Origin: Porpolomopsis calyptriformis | Lineage: Eukaryota > Basidiomycota > Agaricomycetes > Agaricales > Hygrophoraceae | NCBI GenBank assembly: GCA_951640195.1 | Contig: OX621163.1 | Location: forward strand, 2,542,001 to 2,606,000 | DNA: 64,000 nt | Direction of reading: 5' to 3' | Shown: piece after piece, positions 29,037-40,218 of the stretch | How positions within the stretch are numbered: position 1 is the first letter of the stretch | Layout of the letters: the number at the start of each line of letters is the position of its first letter | Translations under genes and position numbers: made by a program | Notes under the pieces: generated by a model | Told to the model about the DNA's origin: nothing | Seen by the model: only the letters and a program-made list of their open reading frames with translations | Databases searched by the model: none

Positions 29037-30954
29037 ATGGTTGAGTTGTCGTTCTTAATTCTACCTCACTCTAACACCGCGCGGCAGCATCGCCTGCAAC
29101 AATTGATTCACCAACTCGGGTGAAGTTGATCGAAGCTCTCCTCGCCGATTTAGAGACATGCAGCAAGTCTAAGGGAGAATGCAGACTCAAACTCGATGGT
29201 CGTCGTCCTTGCCGGTCGTCAACGTTGTCTGACCCTTTGATCCTTTCTGTCATCCAGATGCCTTCCGGGCCCTATCAGCTTTGAAGACCTTGGGTAAACA
29301 TCCATCCGGATCAGAACTTCTTGCTTTACCAGCCAATCTGTCTTTGCTCCTCTCGTTGTCCACCTTGATCAGGGAACGCGAGGCCTCATCCGAAGCACTC
29401 CGATGCGTAGCCAACGCACTTCTCATAGTTGAAAAGGCTCGATCCACTTGGGTTTCGGAGGAGGTTAATGGAGGGACAGCGTGCATTACATTGTTGGAGG
29501 TAGTCATCTATGATTTTTGTTATCCTTACGGCTGGACATCAGGCTTACGCTCCGGTATGATCCCAGACATCAACTTCACTTGATCAAATATTCCTGGCGT
29601 CTCGAATTCTGTTTTTCTGCACTGCATCTGAGTCTCTTTCGGGCCAGTTTATATGTTCTGTTGTTGAAGGGCAACATAACGGAAGAACCATCGTGGAAAT
29701 CATAGAAGAAAAGCTAGATGCTCTTACGACCCACGTACTTGCACGAACAGAGATGAGCTCCGAAGCTATGACGGATTTGCTGAAGTTCACTTTTAATCTG
29801 TTATTGCACTATCCGAAGGTCACTGAATTTCACCTAACCGATTTCCTCTCCAAGTCTGATATGTATTGAAAGCTGGTGAGTCTTGAAACACATAGTCTCC
29901 AAGGAGACGCCCCTCCAAACTCTGATCAACGGAAAGTCATGGGAGACTTTTGGAACCCTGCTCTTGACGGGTGCGCATAAAATGTGGTATTTTACAAGAA
30001 TTTGCTGATGGTGATGGAAATAGATTTCTCCCCTCTCTGCTTCGAGCCTTTAGTCGTCTCCCTCTTACGTCCCCAGCTCCCCTTGCTCCGCCGCTTACTC
30101 ACGTCATTCACTCTCTGATCACAATCCCGGTATCCCCTCGCTTCCGTTCCAGCTGGGAGAGCAGTGGGTTCCCATCTCAACCGACGTCGTCTCCCTCAAG
30201 CGACCTAGACGTTCTTGCGCGAGCATTTAATGTTTTGGATGCATCCTCGAGCTACCACTTGCCCGGAAGTGTTGATCCCGACGATCCTCTCGTGATAGAA
30301 CTTTGCAAAAAGGCGGGAGACACCACTTTAGACAATACTTTGGTTCCCCTTACGTTGCTCATAACGAGACTCTGCCTTGCCGATGATACATCCAGGGGAA
30401 GATTGAAGGATTGGCTATTACCGTCGAATCTCGATCGAACGTCTTCTCTCGAATCCCGTCCCAACTTGCTTGGTCGATGTTTGCGTCTGTTAGCTAGTGT
30501 CTATCATGTGAAATTGAAGGATGCTATGGGAGAAATGTTGTTTGCCATTTGTAACTCTGATGGTGTGTGCAGCTTCTAATATCATAATACTGCTGATTAA
30601 AGTTGAGTCACTAGCCGCTATGCTTTCTTCTCAAGTTGGTTATGGCAACGTAGCTGGGTTTCTCTTTCACAAGGGAATAATGAATTCACCTATCTCTTCC
30701 TCTGCATCCCTCACGACACCCTCCGGAGCACCTATTAACCCAATCACAGGCACAATCGATGGTGGAGTAGCCATTCCACAAATGACAGATGAGGAGAAAG
30801 AGAGTGAAGCTGAGAAGCTTTTTGTTTTGTTTGACCGACTTGAGAAGTCTGGTGCCATTTCCCCTGGGCAAAATCTAATGAGGTGTGTGGGATCATTGTT
30901 TAAGTGTGTTGTTTGTCAACCAGTAGCACCAGGAAAGCCCTCCAAGGAGGTTGA
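29037..30954 (+). CDS. RIC8: RIC8/synembryn, G-alpha chaperone and exchange factor
   Basis: Armadillo-like cytosolic protein that folds and activates heterotrimeric G-protein alpha subunits. Blocks in order: VKLIEALLADLETCSKSKGE; ALSALKTLGKHPSGSELLAL; LIREREASSEALRCVANALL (very typical); SPDQIFLASRILFFCTASES; GRTIVEIIEEKLDALTTHVL; SSEAMTDLLKFTFNLLLHYP; FLPSLLRAFSRLPL and PPLTHVIHSLI; LGRCLRLLASVYHVKLKDAM; VGYGNVAGFLFHKGIM; KLFVLFDRLEKSGAISPGQN. A last splice (donor after LM at about 30882, acceptor CAG at 30921-30923) gives SSTRKALQGG and TGA at 30952-30954, matching the family's short basic end. I could not place the start codon: the ATG at 29037 is in another frame, so a first intron is implied. 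Last host gene before the transposon block. Confidence 0.88.
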
Positions 30955-31531
30955 AGTGTATTTATTGGGTAGTGATTTGAAAAGTTGGCAACACTGTCCC
31001 AAAGTATCACTGGATGCTTTCCTGTAGTAGGTTGTAAACATAAAATATAACCCAAAATGGCTATGCTGTTATGCTGCTGTTAAAATTAGAATTGAACTGT
31101 CAAAAATACCTAATTTTACAGCTGTTTGCAGATGAATTGGTGCATGTGATGATTTCCTTATTTGGGTGTGCACAGACTCTGTCAGAACTTTTGAATTCTT
31201 TTTCAACAATGAGGACTCATTGTAATAGTTATGTTATATATGTGGAGGGTCACATGACCTATCATGCTTATTAAGCATGACTGGCTGCTACCAACTAGCT
31301 TATATAAACCTTAAGTTTACATCTTTTACTGCTTGTTCCAGTAGGCAACTGTAAGAGTTCTTGATCTTGCAGTGCTCACAACCAGCTGGATACAACCAAT
31401 ATCTATTGGATATGTGTAAACCTGGTATGAGCGGTGGCAAGATATAAAAAGAACTACCTAAATAAGGGTAAATACTACCTATATACTGCTCTCTGGTATA
31501 AACACCAATATATAAGGACTACATCCCTAAT
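30955..31531. other. AT-rich gap, possible decayed Copia-type LTR
   Basis: No gene is visible. TGTTATATATGTGGAGGG at 31232 and a TATA-like TATATAA near 31303 are followed at about 31421 by TGGTATGAGC. That resembles an initiator-tRNA primer site of Copia elements, so this may be an old LTR fragment. Element A1 inserted at 31531/31532. The similarity is weak and unverified. Confidence 0.25.
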
Positions 31532-31816
31532 TGTCAGAGATATATTTTTTCCTTTTCCTTTGCTCATCTATTCCTATTTACATCAGACAGTTTACATCAA
31601 TAGCCGCTTAGCCACCCAAGCTCCACTTAGTAATAGAAGGTGACCAAGCCATATCTATATTTAGTCTACCATCACTCTCCTTATCTACATGACTCATCCA
31701 TAGTCGTTATGACTCACATGTAGTCAGTATGACTCATACTTAGCTAGTATATAAAGCTAGCAGTAGATAGACTTAGGATAAGTCTGTTTCTTTCGTTAAC
31801 ACCCCAATCAGTAGTC

Positions 31817-32019
31817 TGTCATGAATCTGAAATTCGAGACATGAGATCGAGCGCGCTGAGGCCGTCTCTCATGAATGTTGAGCAGATTCATAGCCGATCA
31901 CATGTAATCTGGTATATATACTGGGAACAACTGAACTGGGTAAGTCCAGTTCTATGACGTTTTAGTCAAGTAGTCTTGACTGTCATCGAATGCGTACGTT
32001 CCCAGTACAATTTCTAACA
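31817..32019 (+). repeat. solo LTR C1 (203 bp) inside A1's 5' LTR
   Basis: TGTCATGAATCTG...TTTCTAACA with exact 5-bp duplications TAGTC at 31812-31816 and 32020-32024. It contains a TATA-like TATATATACTGGG and a palindromic GAGACATGAGATC / CTCTCATGA stretch. No internal region remains. A near-identical copy sits at 45725-45929. Confidence 0.92.
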
Positions 32020-32046
32020 TAGTCTTCCAACCCTTTAAAACCCTAC

Positions 32047-32456
32047 TGTCACAGTCATAATTTTCCTTCTTTTTCTTTATCTAATTGTATGCAAACCTAT
32101 CTCTTATCTTGGGATTTCCCCCATCTGTTATCGGGATTCCCCATTACCTTCCCCAGGGATTCCCCAGGGATTCCCCCTTACTTTACCTATATGTGGACAC
32201 ACTTCATTTCCGTTGTGTTTCAACCCCTTTATGATTCGTCATCGATCACGATGACTCATCCTTATCTCTGCCGCATGTTATGTCGCACTGACTCACACAG
32301 ATAAGTAGTCAGTATATAAAGAGTACTTCTGTACGTATCAGACCTTAAGTCTGATTCCTCGTTAGCCTACTCATAACAAGGACTTGGAACAATCTCTTAT
32401 ATCTCTTGGGACAGAACACCTGAAGTAAAACGCGTTCCGACAACCAGTTTATAACA
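32047..32456 (+). repeat. 5' LTR of B
   Basis: TGTCACAGTC...TTATAACA, 410 bp. TATA element GTATATAAAG near 32311, followed by AAGTCTGATTCC at 32347-32358, the likely start of the RNA. Confidence 0.95.
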
Positions 32457-32468
32457 AGAATCAGACTT
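32457..32468 (+). promoter_or_regulatory. self-complementary primer-binding site of B
   Basis: AGAATCAGACTT directly abuts the 5' LTR. Eleven of its 12 bases pair with AAGTCTGATTC at 32347-32357 in the LTR, about 30 bp after the TATA box. No tRNA 3'-end complement (TGG...) is present. This is the layout of Tf1/sushi elements, which prime reverse transcription with their own RNA 5' end. Confidence 0.75.
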
Positions 32469-32724
32469 CCTTCTGGTTCTCTCCCACCTGCTTATCCAAA
32501 CACCCCCATCACTGTGATCATCGACATCACCTCTTTACCCCTTACCAACTTCCATCCTAGCTTCTACCGACAACTCAGATGTTGAAGAACATTATGAAGA
32601 CCCTCTCTCAAGATCGACTTTCTCAGCTACAATTCGGGACCAAGAACCATCCTTTTCTTCAGTCCTTGAAGAAACGTTAGCTATTCCTACCCCTGCTCCT
32701 GCCTCTCTAGGACCACGAACTCGA

Positions 32725-34059
32725 TTGAGAACAAGAGGACTCTTCTCTTCATCCTCAGCCCCAACAACGAGACCAGTTCATCAACGAACTGCTACCCCAC
32801 CAGGACGATACGGTTCCCTCTATTCTCAACTTTCTTCTGCGACACCCACACCAACACCAACAGCTCCAGCAACTCCACAACAACCGACATCTACCGATAT
32901 GTCAGGAACGTCCGCTAACGCCCCCACCAACCCCCCTACCATTGACATCGCGACCTTGGTGGCCACTGTTCGTCAACTCGAACAAACCATCACCCAACAA
33001 CAACAATTGATCGCCCAGCTCCAACAACAACAACAACCCCAACCTCCTCCACAACCCCAACAACCCCAGCAACCTCTTCTGCCTCAACAACCTGCTCCCC
33101 CCTCCATCAAAATTGCCAAACCCGATGAATACGATGGGTCTGCTGCCAAATGTCTCAACTTCATCCAAGCTTGTCGTCTGGTCCTTGACGACAGCCAATG
33201 GTCCGACAGGCAGAAAATCACTTATGTCCTGTCGTTTATGAAGATTGGTGTTGCCCAGTCATGGGCCCGACAACAGACCCAAGAGTTCAAGTGTGCTCAG
33301 TGGATTGGAGCCGATTACGAAGATTTTATGGAAGAGCTCGAGGAGTGCTTTGGAGATGTTGACGCGAGAGCGACAGCGCAGGTCAAGATTCAAAAGGTAA
33401 ACCAAGGACTTTCTACTGTGGACAATTATAATGTACGATTCGGAGCTCTCGCGGACGAAACAGGATTCAACGACGACACGCTCAAAGTTTTCTACCGGAA
33501 CGGCCTCAACCCCGGAATTCTCGAAAAGATCTACGCCCTTGATCCCATCCCCGCCACCCTTAACGCTTGGAAGCGAAAAGCTTCCATCTTCGACCGACAA
33601 CGTCTCGAGCTCGCACTTGAGCGTCGTGCCGCTCCCAGGAGTAACTACTACACTCCCAGGGAGACCGTGGCTCGAACGACGACCCGAACTCCCTCCTCTG
33701 CTCCTGTCAAACAGGAGACAACTCCCTCATCATCAATATCGCGCGTTCCGCGAGGCAACTGCTTTCGCTGTGGAGAATCAGGTCATTGGGCGAACAAGTG
33801 TCCAAATTCCCCTCTCACCTCTTCTCCGACAGCGCGTTCATCGAGTAGTGCCCCTGCTGGACAACGACGAGGAAGACCAACCACAGGGCGAGGTTGAGGA
33901 CGAAGTGTTCGAGGAATCGAGACGGAACGAGTCGACGAGGTGGTTTCCCCAACTGCTGCGGAGGAAACTATCCGAGTGGTGGACAACTGCGGGATCGATC
34001 GCTGGCCGAAGGAAAGAAAAGCTCAGCTCGTCAAGGAACTGAAAGAACAGGGTTTTTAA
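32725..34059 (+). pseudogene. gag: B gag (capsid and CCHC nucleocapsid), one internal stop
   Basis: About 444 codons from MRTRGLFSSSSAPTTRP. A Gln/Pro-rich N-terminal region (poly-Q at about 33000-33075) precedes a capsid-like retrotrans_gag domain (KITYVLSFMKIGVAQSWARQ, KVFYRNGLNPGILEKIYALD). The zinc knuckle is CFRCGESGHWANKC near 33763. An in-frame TGA at 33895-33897 stands where an Arg CGA is expected, and the frame then continues to KELKEQGF and the true stop TAA at 34057-34059. The same EQGF-stop ending occurs in A1 and A2. Confidence 0.88.
34050..34056 (+). promoter_or_regulatory. -1 frameshift heptamer at the B gag-pol junction
   Basis: G-GGT-TTT read in the gag frame directly before the TAA stop is a canonical X-XXY-YYZ slippery site. 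Slipping back one base continues into FLKSPNASPTVTD, the pol frame. The same heptamer sits at the same place in A1 (48089-48095) and A2 (56660-56666). Confidence 0.7.
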
Positions 34060-37000
34060 AGAGTCCGAACGCTTCGCCTACCGTTACGGACATATTTACT
34101 CAAGAATGTACCACCACTCCATGCAATCTATTCCAAATTCTTGGTACTCTTGAAAAAGGCAATCTCGGACTTATTTTGGACGTTTGGATTGAAGCTACCG
34201 ACACTGGTCGACGTGTCCCGGCCACTGCTCTGGTTGATAGTGGAGCCTCTGGAAATTTCGTGGACGAATCTTTCGCAGCTCGCCACAATTTTACTCTAAC
34301 ACGATTGGAAACCCCAATCCCCGTATGGAATGCCGATGGATCTGAAAACTGAGGTGGACCCATCGAGAACGATATTGATATTTGGTTAGAGGCTCCTGGA
34401 GGACACAATGAACGGATCCGATTGGAAGTGACCGATCTCAGATCTAAGACGGATATTATCCTCGGCTTCCCGTGGCTCAAAAAGCACAACCCCAACATCG
34501 ATTGGAAAGAGGCAACACTGGCTCTGGATAGCAAAGATTTCCCTCTTCCGGGATGGATAGTGAAAGATGCAGAGTCACTGGGAATGGAATCGGTCACGCT
34601 GGCCATGAATCGACGCGTATCAAAGTCGGATGAATCCCGAGCCAGCACGGTGGAAGAAGATATGCGAAAGTTTGTACCGGAGGTATACTGGAAAGACTAT
34701 TCTAGTGTCTTTGCCAAAGAATCCTTCGACCGCCTTCCACCGCATTCGGAATTCGACCACGCTATAGAACTGGATGAAACCTTCAAGCCAGTCAAAGGCG
34801 CGAAATACGCAATGTCCCCTCTTGAGATGGATCACTTACACAAGTTCATCGACGAAAACTTATCTACTGGATGAATACAAATTTCCAAATCGAAACAAGT
34901 CTCTCCGTTCTTCTTTGGAAAGAAAGCCGAAGAAGTGAACGCTAAAGGTAAGAATGCTGGCTTACGCCCTATCGAGGATTATCGCTACCTCAACGAACAC
35001 ACGATTCCTGACCATTATCCCCTTCCTCTTCTTCATCAAATACTCCAACGACCTAAACTTCTAACTGCTTCTCTGTTCACGGTCATGGATATCCGATGGG
35101 GATTCAACAACGTTAGGATCAAGGAAGGCGACGAATGGAAAGCTGCTTTCATCACTGAAGCAGGCGCCTTCGAACCCACCGTTATGTTCTTTGGTTTGCG
35201 GAACTCACCAGCCACCTTTCAACGGATGATCGACACAAGATTTAAAGAAGTCCTGGATTCTGGAAATGTTTTCATCTATATCGATGACGTGCTTGTTTGT
35301 GGAGACGATTTACAAGAATTGCAACGCTGGACCTTCAAGACTCTAGATATCATGAAGAAACACAGACTTTCATGTAAACCCGTCAAATGCCAGTTCGAAA
35401 AGGAAGAAGTCATTTATCTCGGAGTTGTCTTATCCAAAGGACGAATCACCACCAACCCGAAGAAAGTCGACGCTATCATGTCTTGGCCTATTCCGGAAAC
35501 AGTGAAACAACTCCAATCCTTCTTGGGCAGTGCGAACTTTTGGCGGAGATATATCAAGGATTTCTCCAGAATCGCTACCCCTCTCTATGAACTCTTGCAC
35601 AATGATGCTGTGTGGGAATGGACTCCTCGGAGACAAGAAGCCTTCGACAATATTAAGTCCCTTTTAACGAACGCGCCCGTTCTCCATATTCCTGATCGCG
35701 ATCTTCCCTATTGCTTGGAAACCGATGCCTCTATCATTGGAATCGCGGGAATACTCTCTCAGCTTCATGACGGACACTGGAAGCCTGTCGGCTATCACTC
35801 AAGATCTACCTCCCCTGCCGAAAAGAACTACCCTACCCACAATCTAGAACTCCTGGCAATCATTGATTCCTTTAAACAATGGCGTCATCTGCTCGAAGGA
35901 GCAAGACACGATATTCTCATCAAGACAGACAGTTTGGCCTTGCGATACTTTTCAAAGAATCTTCGCTTATCAAACCGCCAGACTCGTTGGTCTGAGTATC
36001 TGTCCAGGTTCGGGTTCAAAATTGAATACGTTCCAGGGAGGAAGAACAAAGCCGACGGCCTGTCCAGGCGCCCGGATTACTTACCCGGCGTCGAAGCCGA
36101 CGTGGAGAACGAAGTTCTGATAGCGCGCAACCGATGGGTAAATTCGATTGTCAAACTGTCAAATTCAAGCTTTCTCTCCAGATTACGCTTCAAAATCCCA
36201 CTCCCACAGAAGATCCAAGATAAACTCGAGGATGCCTCACTCGCTTGGACCCAAGCTGATGGGCTTGTACGCGATGTTGAAGGTCGGATAGTAGTGCCGG
36301 AGGAAGTATCTTTGCGCACAGATATTATACGACTGTCCCACGCCTACCCCCACGCTGGCCACCCTGGCATTGAGAAGACGAAGGAACTCGTCCTTCGTAA
36401 CTTTATTTGGGATGGTGCCTTACAAGACATCACCAACTACATTCGATCCTGCCCCGCTTGTCAGCAAAACAAGAACTTCCCCTCGAAACCGTCAGGACTA
36501 CTCCAACCCATACCCCCCTCTACAGAACCATGGAAGGAAATTACCGTCGATCTCATTGTCGAACTCCCCAAGTCACAAGGCTATGATACTGTAATGGTTG
36601 TTGTCGATCGTTTTACTAAACGTGCTCATTTCATTCCAACAACTTCTAATCTTTCATCAGAAGGCGCTGCGAAACTCTTTCGGAATCATATCTGGAAACA
36701 TCATGGATGGCCCCAAAAGGTCATATCCGATCGCGGAGTGCAATTTGCGTCCAAATTCACAGAAGCTCTCAACAACTCCTTAGGAATCATCTCCGGCCTT
36801 TCCACTGCGTATCATCCACAAACAGATGGTCAAACGGAACGCACCAACCAAGAACTCGAAGTTTACTTGCGTTTCTATACCAACTTCATGCAGGACGACT
36901 GGTCAGAATGGCTTGCTTCTGCGGAATTCGCCTACAATAATCGGCAACACTCCGCCACTTCACAATCACCATTCTATATGGAATACGGATGTCATCCTCA

Positions 37001-37601
37001 CCTTCCCACGATCATTCTGGATCAAAGCAACATACCCGCAGCAAATACCTTTCACGAACGCCTCACACGCGCACAGCAAAACGCCGAACGATCCTTATCG
37101 AAGACAACGGAGTCAATGAAGAAATACGCCGATCGTAAACAGAAACCTTCACCCTCCTATGAAGAAGGAGATCTGGTCTGGTTGGACACCAAGAACATCA
37201 GGACGACACGACCCTCAAAGAAGCTCGACAACCGACGGACTGGACCATTCAAGGTCTTGAAGAAGATATCGGACCTTGCTTATCTGATCGACATTCCTGG
37301 AACATGGAGACTACACCCAGTCTTTCACGTTTCACTCCTGAGACCAAACGTCGGAAATGAATCACTCCACCCTGATGTCATCGACACATCACGGCCTCCC
37401 CCAGATCTGATCGAAAACGAAGAAGAATACGAGGTCGAATCCATACTGCAACATTCCGGAGCTAAACGACGCCGAAAATATTTGGTCAAATGGAAAGGCT
37501 ATCCGATCGAAGAAGCCACTTAGGAAGATCGATTGAACATTTTACGACACGCCAAGGAAATTGTGAAGACATACGAAGACTCAATTCAAACGGCGACTTG
37601 A
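34060..37601 (+). pseudogene. pol: B pol (protease, RT, RNase H, integrase, chromodomain), three stops
   Basis: In the -1 frame relative to gag. Protease ALVDSGASGNFVDESF. RT with VMDIRWGFNNVRIKEGDEW, FFGLRNSPATFQRMID and the catalytic YIDDVLVCGDD (about 35275). RNase H LPYCLETDASIIGIAGILSQ and IIKTDSLALRYF-type end. Integrase zinc region HAGHPGIEKTKELVLRNF with CPACQQ. Catalytic core TVDLIVELPKS, VISDRGVQFASKF and [19 protein letters not shown]. Then a GPF/Y-like segment and a chromodomain EVESILQHSGAKRRRKYLVK plus WKGYPIEEA. Stops: TGA 34350-34352, TGA 34872-34874 and TAG 37521-37523 (Trp in relatives). The authentic end is TGA at 37599-37601. Catalytic residues are otherwise intact. Confidence 0.93.
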
Positions 37602-37640
37602 TTCTATTCATTCGTTTGTCATCATCTCGTCTGCCAAGAA

Positions 37641-38510
37641 TTGACCTCTATTTTTAGAACCACTCCTTATAAACTGCCGGACGTCTCCACTTTCCTTCAC
37701 GATTCAAATTACGCGTCTCTTACAACGACTCAAAACCACTTGACCGAAACGTCGCAGAACAACTTTATCATGCCCGCTACACGGTCCACACGATCCCCTT
37801 CCCCTCAAGTTGCCATCAGACGTTCTGGACGAATCCCCTCATCCGCCATTCGCTCCCCCACTCCTGGTCCCTCCACCTCCGCTTCCTCTCCTCAACAACT
37901 TCGTCGACAAGCTCGCGCACGCGCAGAGGACTTCTATACTATCCAAACCCCTCCCCCCGAAGACCCCGCCGTCACCATCTCCCGCCTCACGGTTCACAGT
38001 AACAGTGTCAGTAACTGGAACCGCGAACTTCGTCAAGAACGCGAAGTTCTACAGGCCGAGCTCAAAGCGTCGGAGAAAAGCGCACTATTTTGGAAGAATC
38101 ATTGGGACCAAAGTGAGTTGAAAGTTTGGGAGCTCCAACGTCAAAAGAAACGAACATGGGTCGATTGCTACGACGTTACCACCCGCGCCATCATTGTCAA
38201 GCTCGTAGAGGAAAGTCGTCGGAGCGAACGTCTTTCCAGAGACGACTTTCTCCGAGCTCAGCGCGATCTCGCGACGACGGAGACATTAATTGAGTACGGA
38301 AAAACGGTCGAATACCCCATCAATGTCGACCTCGAGTACCCGATCGATGACGACGACGACGTCGCGACAGTCCGAGCCCCCTCCCCCATTGAAGCGACTC
38401 CGGAAGCCGAACACGCCGCTTCCCCCTCGGTGGCCATCGAGGCCCCCGCCACCGAGGAAATCCCGACTCAGGCCTCGGAAGACGAGACGACCGACACCGC
38501 CCAAGTTTGA
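37641..38510 (+). CDS. extra 3' ORF of element B, unknown function
   Basis: An uninterrupted ORF in the same frame as pol, between the pol stop and the 3' LTR (289 codons from the first ATG; MPATRSTRSPSPQVAIRRSG at 37770 is a likelier start). It has a Ser/Pro/Arg N-terminus, a predicted coiled coil (LRQEREVLQAELKASEKSAL), a Trp-rich segment (FWKNHWDQSELKVWELQRQK), then KKRTWVDCYDVTTRAIIVKL and an acidic C-terminus (VDLEYPIDDDDDVATV). The same protein is recognisable on the minus strand of B2 (63529-64000). No known domain recognised. Not an env: no signal peptide or membrane segment. Confidence 0.75.
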   Translation: MTSIFRTTPYKLPDVSTFLHDSNYASLTTTQNHLTETSQNNFIMPATRSTRSPSPQVAIRRSGRIPSSAIRSPTPGPSTSASSPQQLRRQARARAEDFYTIQTPPPEDPAVTISRLTVHSNSVSNWNRELRQEREVLQAELKASEKSALFWKNHWDQSELKVWELQRQKKRTWVDCYDVTTRAIIVKLVEESRRSERLSRDDFLRAQRDLATTETLIEYGKTVEYPINVDLEYPIDDDDDVATVRAPSPIEATPEAEHAASPSVAIEAPATEEIPTQASEDETTDTAQV

Positions 38511-38545
38511 AATTCGGGATGAATTTCCTTAAAAGCCGAGGTGTA

Positions 38546-38955
38546 TGTCACGGTCGTAATTTTCCTTCTTTTTCTTTATCTAATCGTATGCAAACCTATC
38601 TCTTATCTTGGGATTTCCCCCATCTGTTATCGGGATTCCCCATTACCTTCCCCAGGGATTCCCCAGGGATTCCCCCTTACTTTACCTATATGTGGACACA
38701 CTTCATTTCTGTTGTGTTTCAACCCCTTTATGATTCGTCATCGATCACGATGACTCATCCTTATCTCTGCCGCATGTTATGTTGCACTGACTCACACAGA
38801 TAAGTAGTCAGTATATAAAGAGTACTTCTGTACGTATCAGACCTTAAGTCTGATTCCTCGTTAGCCTACTCATAACAAGGACTTGGAACAATCTCTTATA
38901 TCTCTTGGGACAGAACACCCGAAGTAAAACGCGTTCCGACAACCGGTTTATAACA
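38546..38955 (+). repeat. 3' LTR of B
   Basis: 410 bp, directly repeated with 32047-32456, ending TTTATAACA. It differs from the 5' LTR at seven sites, each a C/T or G/A change inside a CpG of one of the two copies. Confidence 0.95.
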
Positions 38956-39012
38956 CCTACACCCAGAGCCTGAAGTAAAACCTTGCAATTAACCCTAGAC
39001 TGCTATCTAACA

Positions 39013-39024
39013 AGAAACAGACTT
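39013..39024 (+). promoter_or_regulatory. self-complementary primer-binding site of A1
   Basis: AGAAACAGACTT immediately after the 5' LTR is the exact 12-base reverse complement of AAGTCTGTTTCT at 31780-31791 in the LTR, about 30 bp after its TATA box. Confidence 0.75.
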
Positions 39025-40218
39025 CCTTCTTGCTCACTCCACGCTATACAACCTCTACTCTATCTGGCCAGCACTGAAGGTCTTCACCCACCAGATCAAT
39101 TTCACCACCCAGACATCAACGTTGATTACGCTTGCTCTCTCCCCTTGTATTCCTGTCAAGCCCCCCAATATCCAACTGCCACTGTTCCACCAATGGTTTT
39201 GACTTATGCATCATCCACTATCCCTCACCCTGGTATCCCTCTCTCCCAGGAAGGCTCTCTCCCTCCTGTCCTAGCTCCCTCCCATGATGAGATGGTTGAC
39301 CCTGCCCAAGAACAAGAAGAAGAAGAAGAAGAACAAGTGGGTCCCTCTCACTCGAAAGGGAAAGGTCGAGCTGAGGATGATAATGAGGATGAAGAAGAAG
39401 ATCCATGTGTAGCCTTTGAGATCATGAAGCAGGATTATCAACAATTGCTGCAGGTCCAATGAGACCAAGCGCAAGCGAGTCATAGAATTGAACAACAACT
39501 TCAAGTATTGATGGCCAACCTCATAGGCCCCCAACCTGTCCCTGCCCCTCTTGGGCCATTCCCCCAACCCTTGAAAGCACCCCCAGTATTCCCCCAACCT
39601 GTCCCTATCCCTGCCCCTGCCCCTGCCCCTACCCCTGCCAAGATCAAGATGAACCCTCCTGATAAATTCTCTGGTGATCCCACCAAGCTTCGCAACTTCC
39701 TACGTCAAGTGAAGCTGAACCATTACCATTTGGGACAACAAGGAATCTCAGAGGCCGACAAGATTATCTATGCCTTGTTGTATATGATTGGAGGAAATGC
39801 AGAACCATGGGCTGAGTGTCAAGTAGACACTTACACAACATTGAACTGGGTTGGTACCAATTGGGCTGTCTTTGAACAAGCCCTCACCTGAGACTTTGGA
39901 GACTTGGACCCCAAGTCAACTGCTCAACTGAAGATCAAGGACGTCAAGCAGTTTAACAAGAGCGCAGAGGAGTACAACATCAATTTCAATCGATGGGCCT
40001 ATGATACTGGATACGGACAAGAAGCTTCAGTGACTTTGTATAAAGATGGACTCAACCCCTCCCTTTTGCAACAGATCTACCTTTCAGATTGTCAACCAAC
40101 TACCCTCTTTGAATGGCAGTCTTGTGCTGCTGAACTTGACAGGTGACATTGAGAATTTCTAGCTAGAACATCTTCTAAGCCCCAGACTCACAACACTCGC
40201 ATCACCAATACCCCCTAC

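Larger units (their letters stand above)
32047..38955 (+). mobile_element. Ty3/gypsy chromovirus B, complete 6,909-bp copy
   Basis: Two 410-bp LTRs (32047-32456 and 38546-38955), flanked by CCTAC at 32042-32046 and 38956-38960, the duplicated target in A1's 5' LTR. Internal order: primer site, gag, pol (protease, RT, RNase H, integrase, chromodomain), extra ORF. It is the best preserved element here; the coding regions have three TGA stops and one TAG, otherwise long open frames. The LTRs differ at seven positions. Confidence 0.96.
31532..39012 (+). repeat. 5' LTR of A1, in three pieces
   Basis: The pieces are 31532-31816, 32025-32046 and 38961-39012, together 359 bp. They are collinear with the intact 357-bp 3' LTR at 52762-53118. 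TATA box TATATAAA near 31747-31756, predicted RNA start about 31780. Confidence 0.92.

Noticed and set aside
31071..31274. 67-codon ORF after RIC8
   Set aside because: AT-rich, no similarity or splice continuation; likely chance in decayed intergenic DNA.
32902..33600. Minus-strand ORFs under B gag
   Set aside because: Antisense shadows of the Gln/Pro-rich gag; Leu/Gly-rich products with no domain.
33895..34874. TGA read as an amino acid (recoding) in element B
   Set aside because: Host genes end in TGA normally, and the TGA sites match CGA in relatives, with the same CpG signature in non-coding LTRs; mutation explains them.
37641..38510. Extra ORF of B as an envelope gene
   Set aside because: No signal peptide, transmembrane helix or cysteine pattern; coiled-coil and acidic instead.
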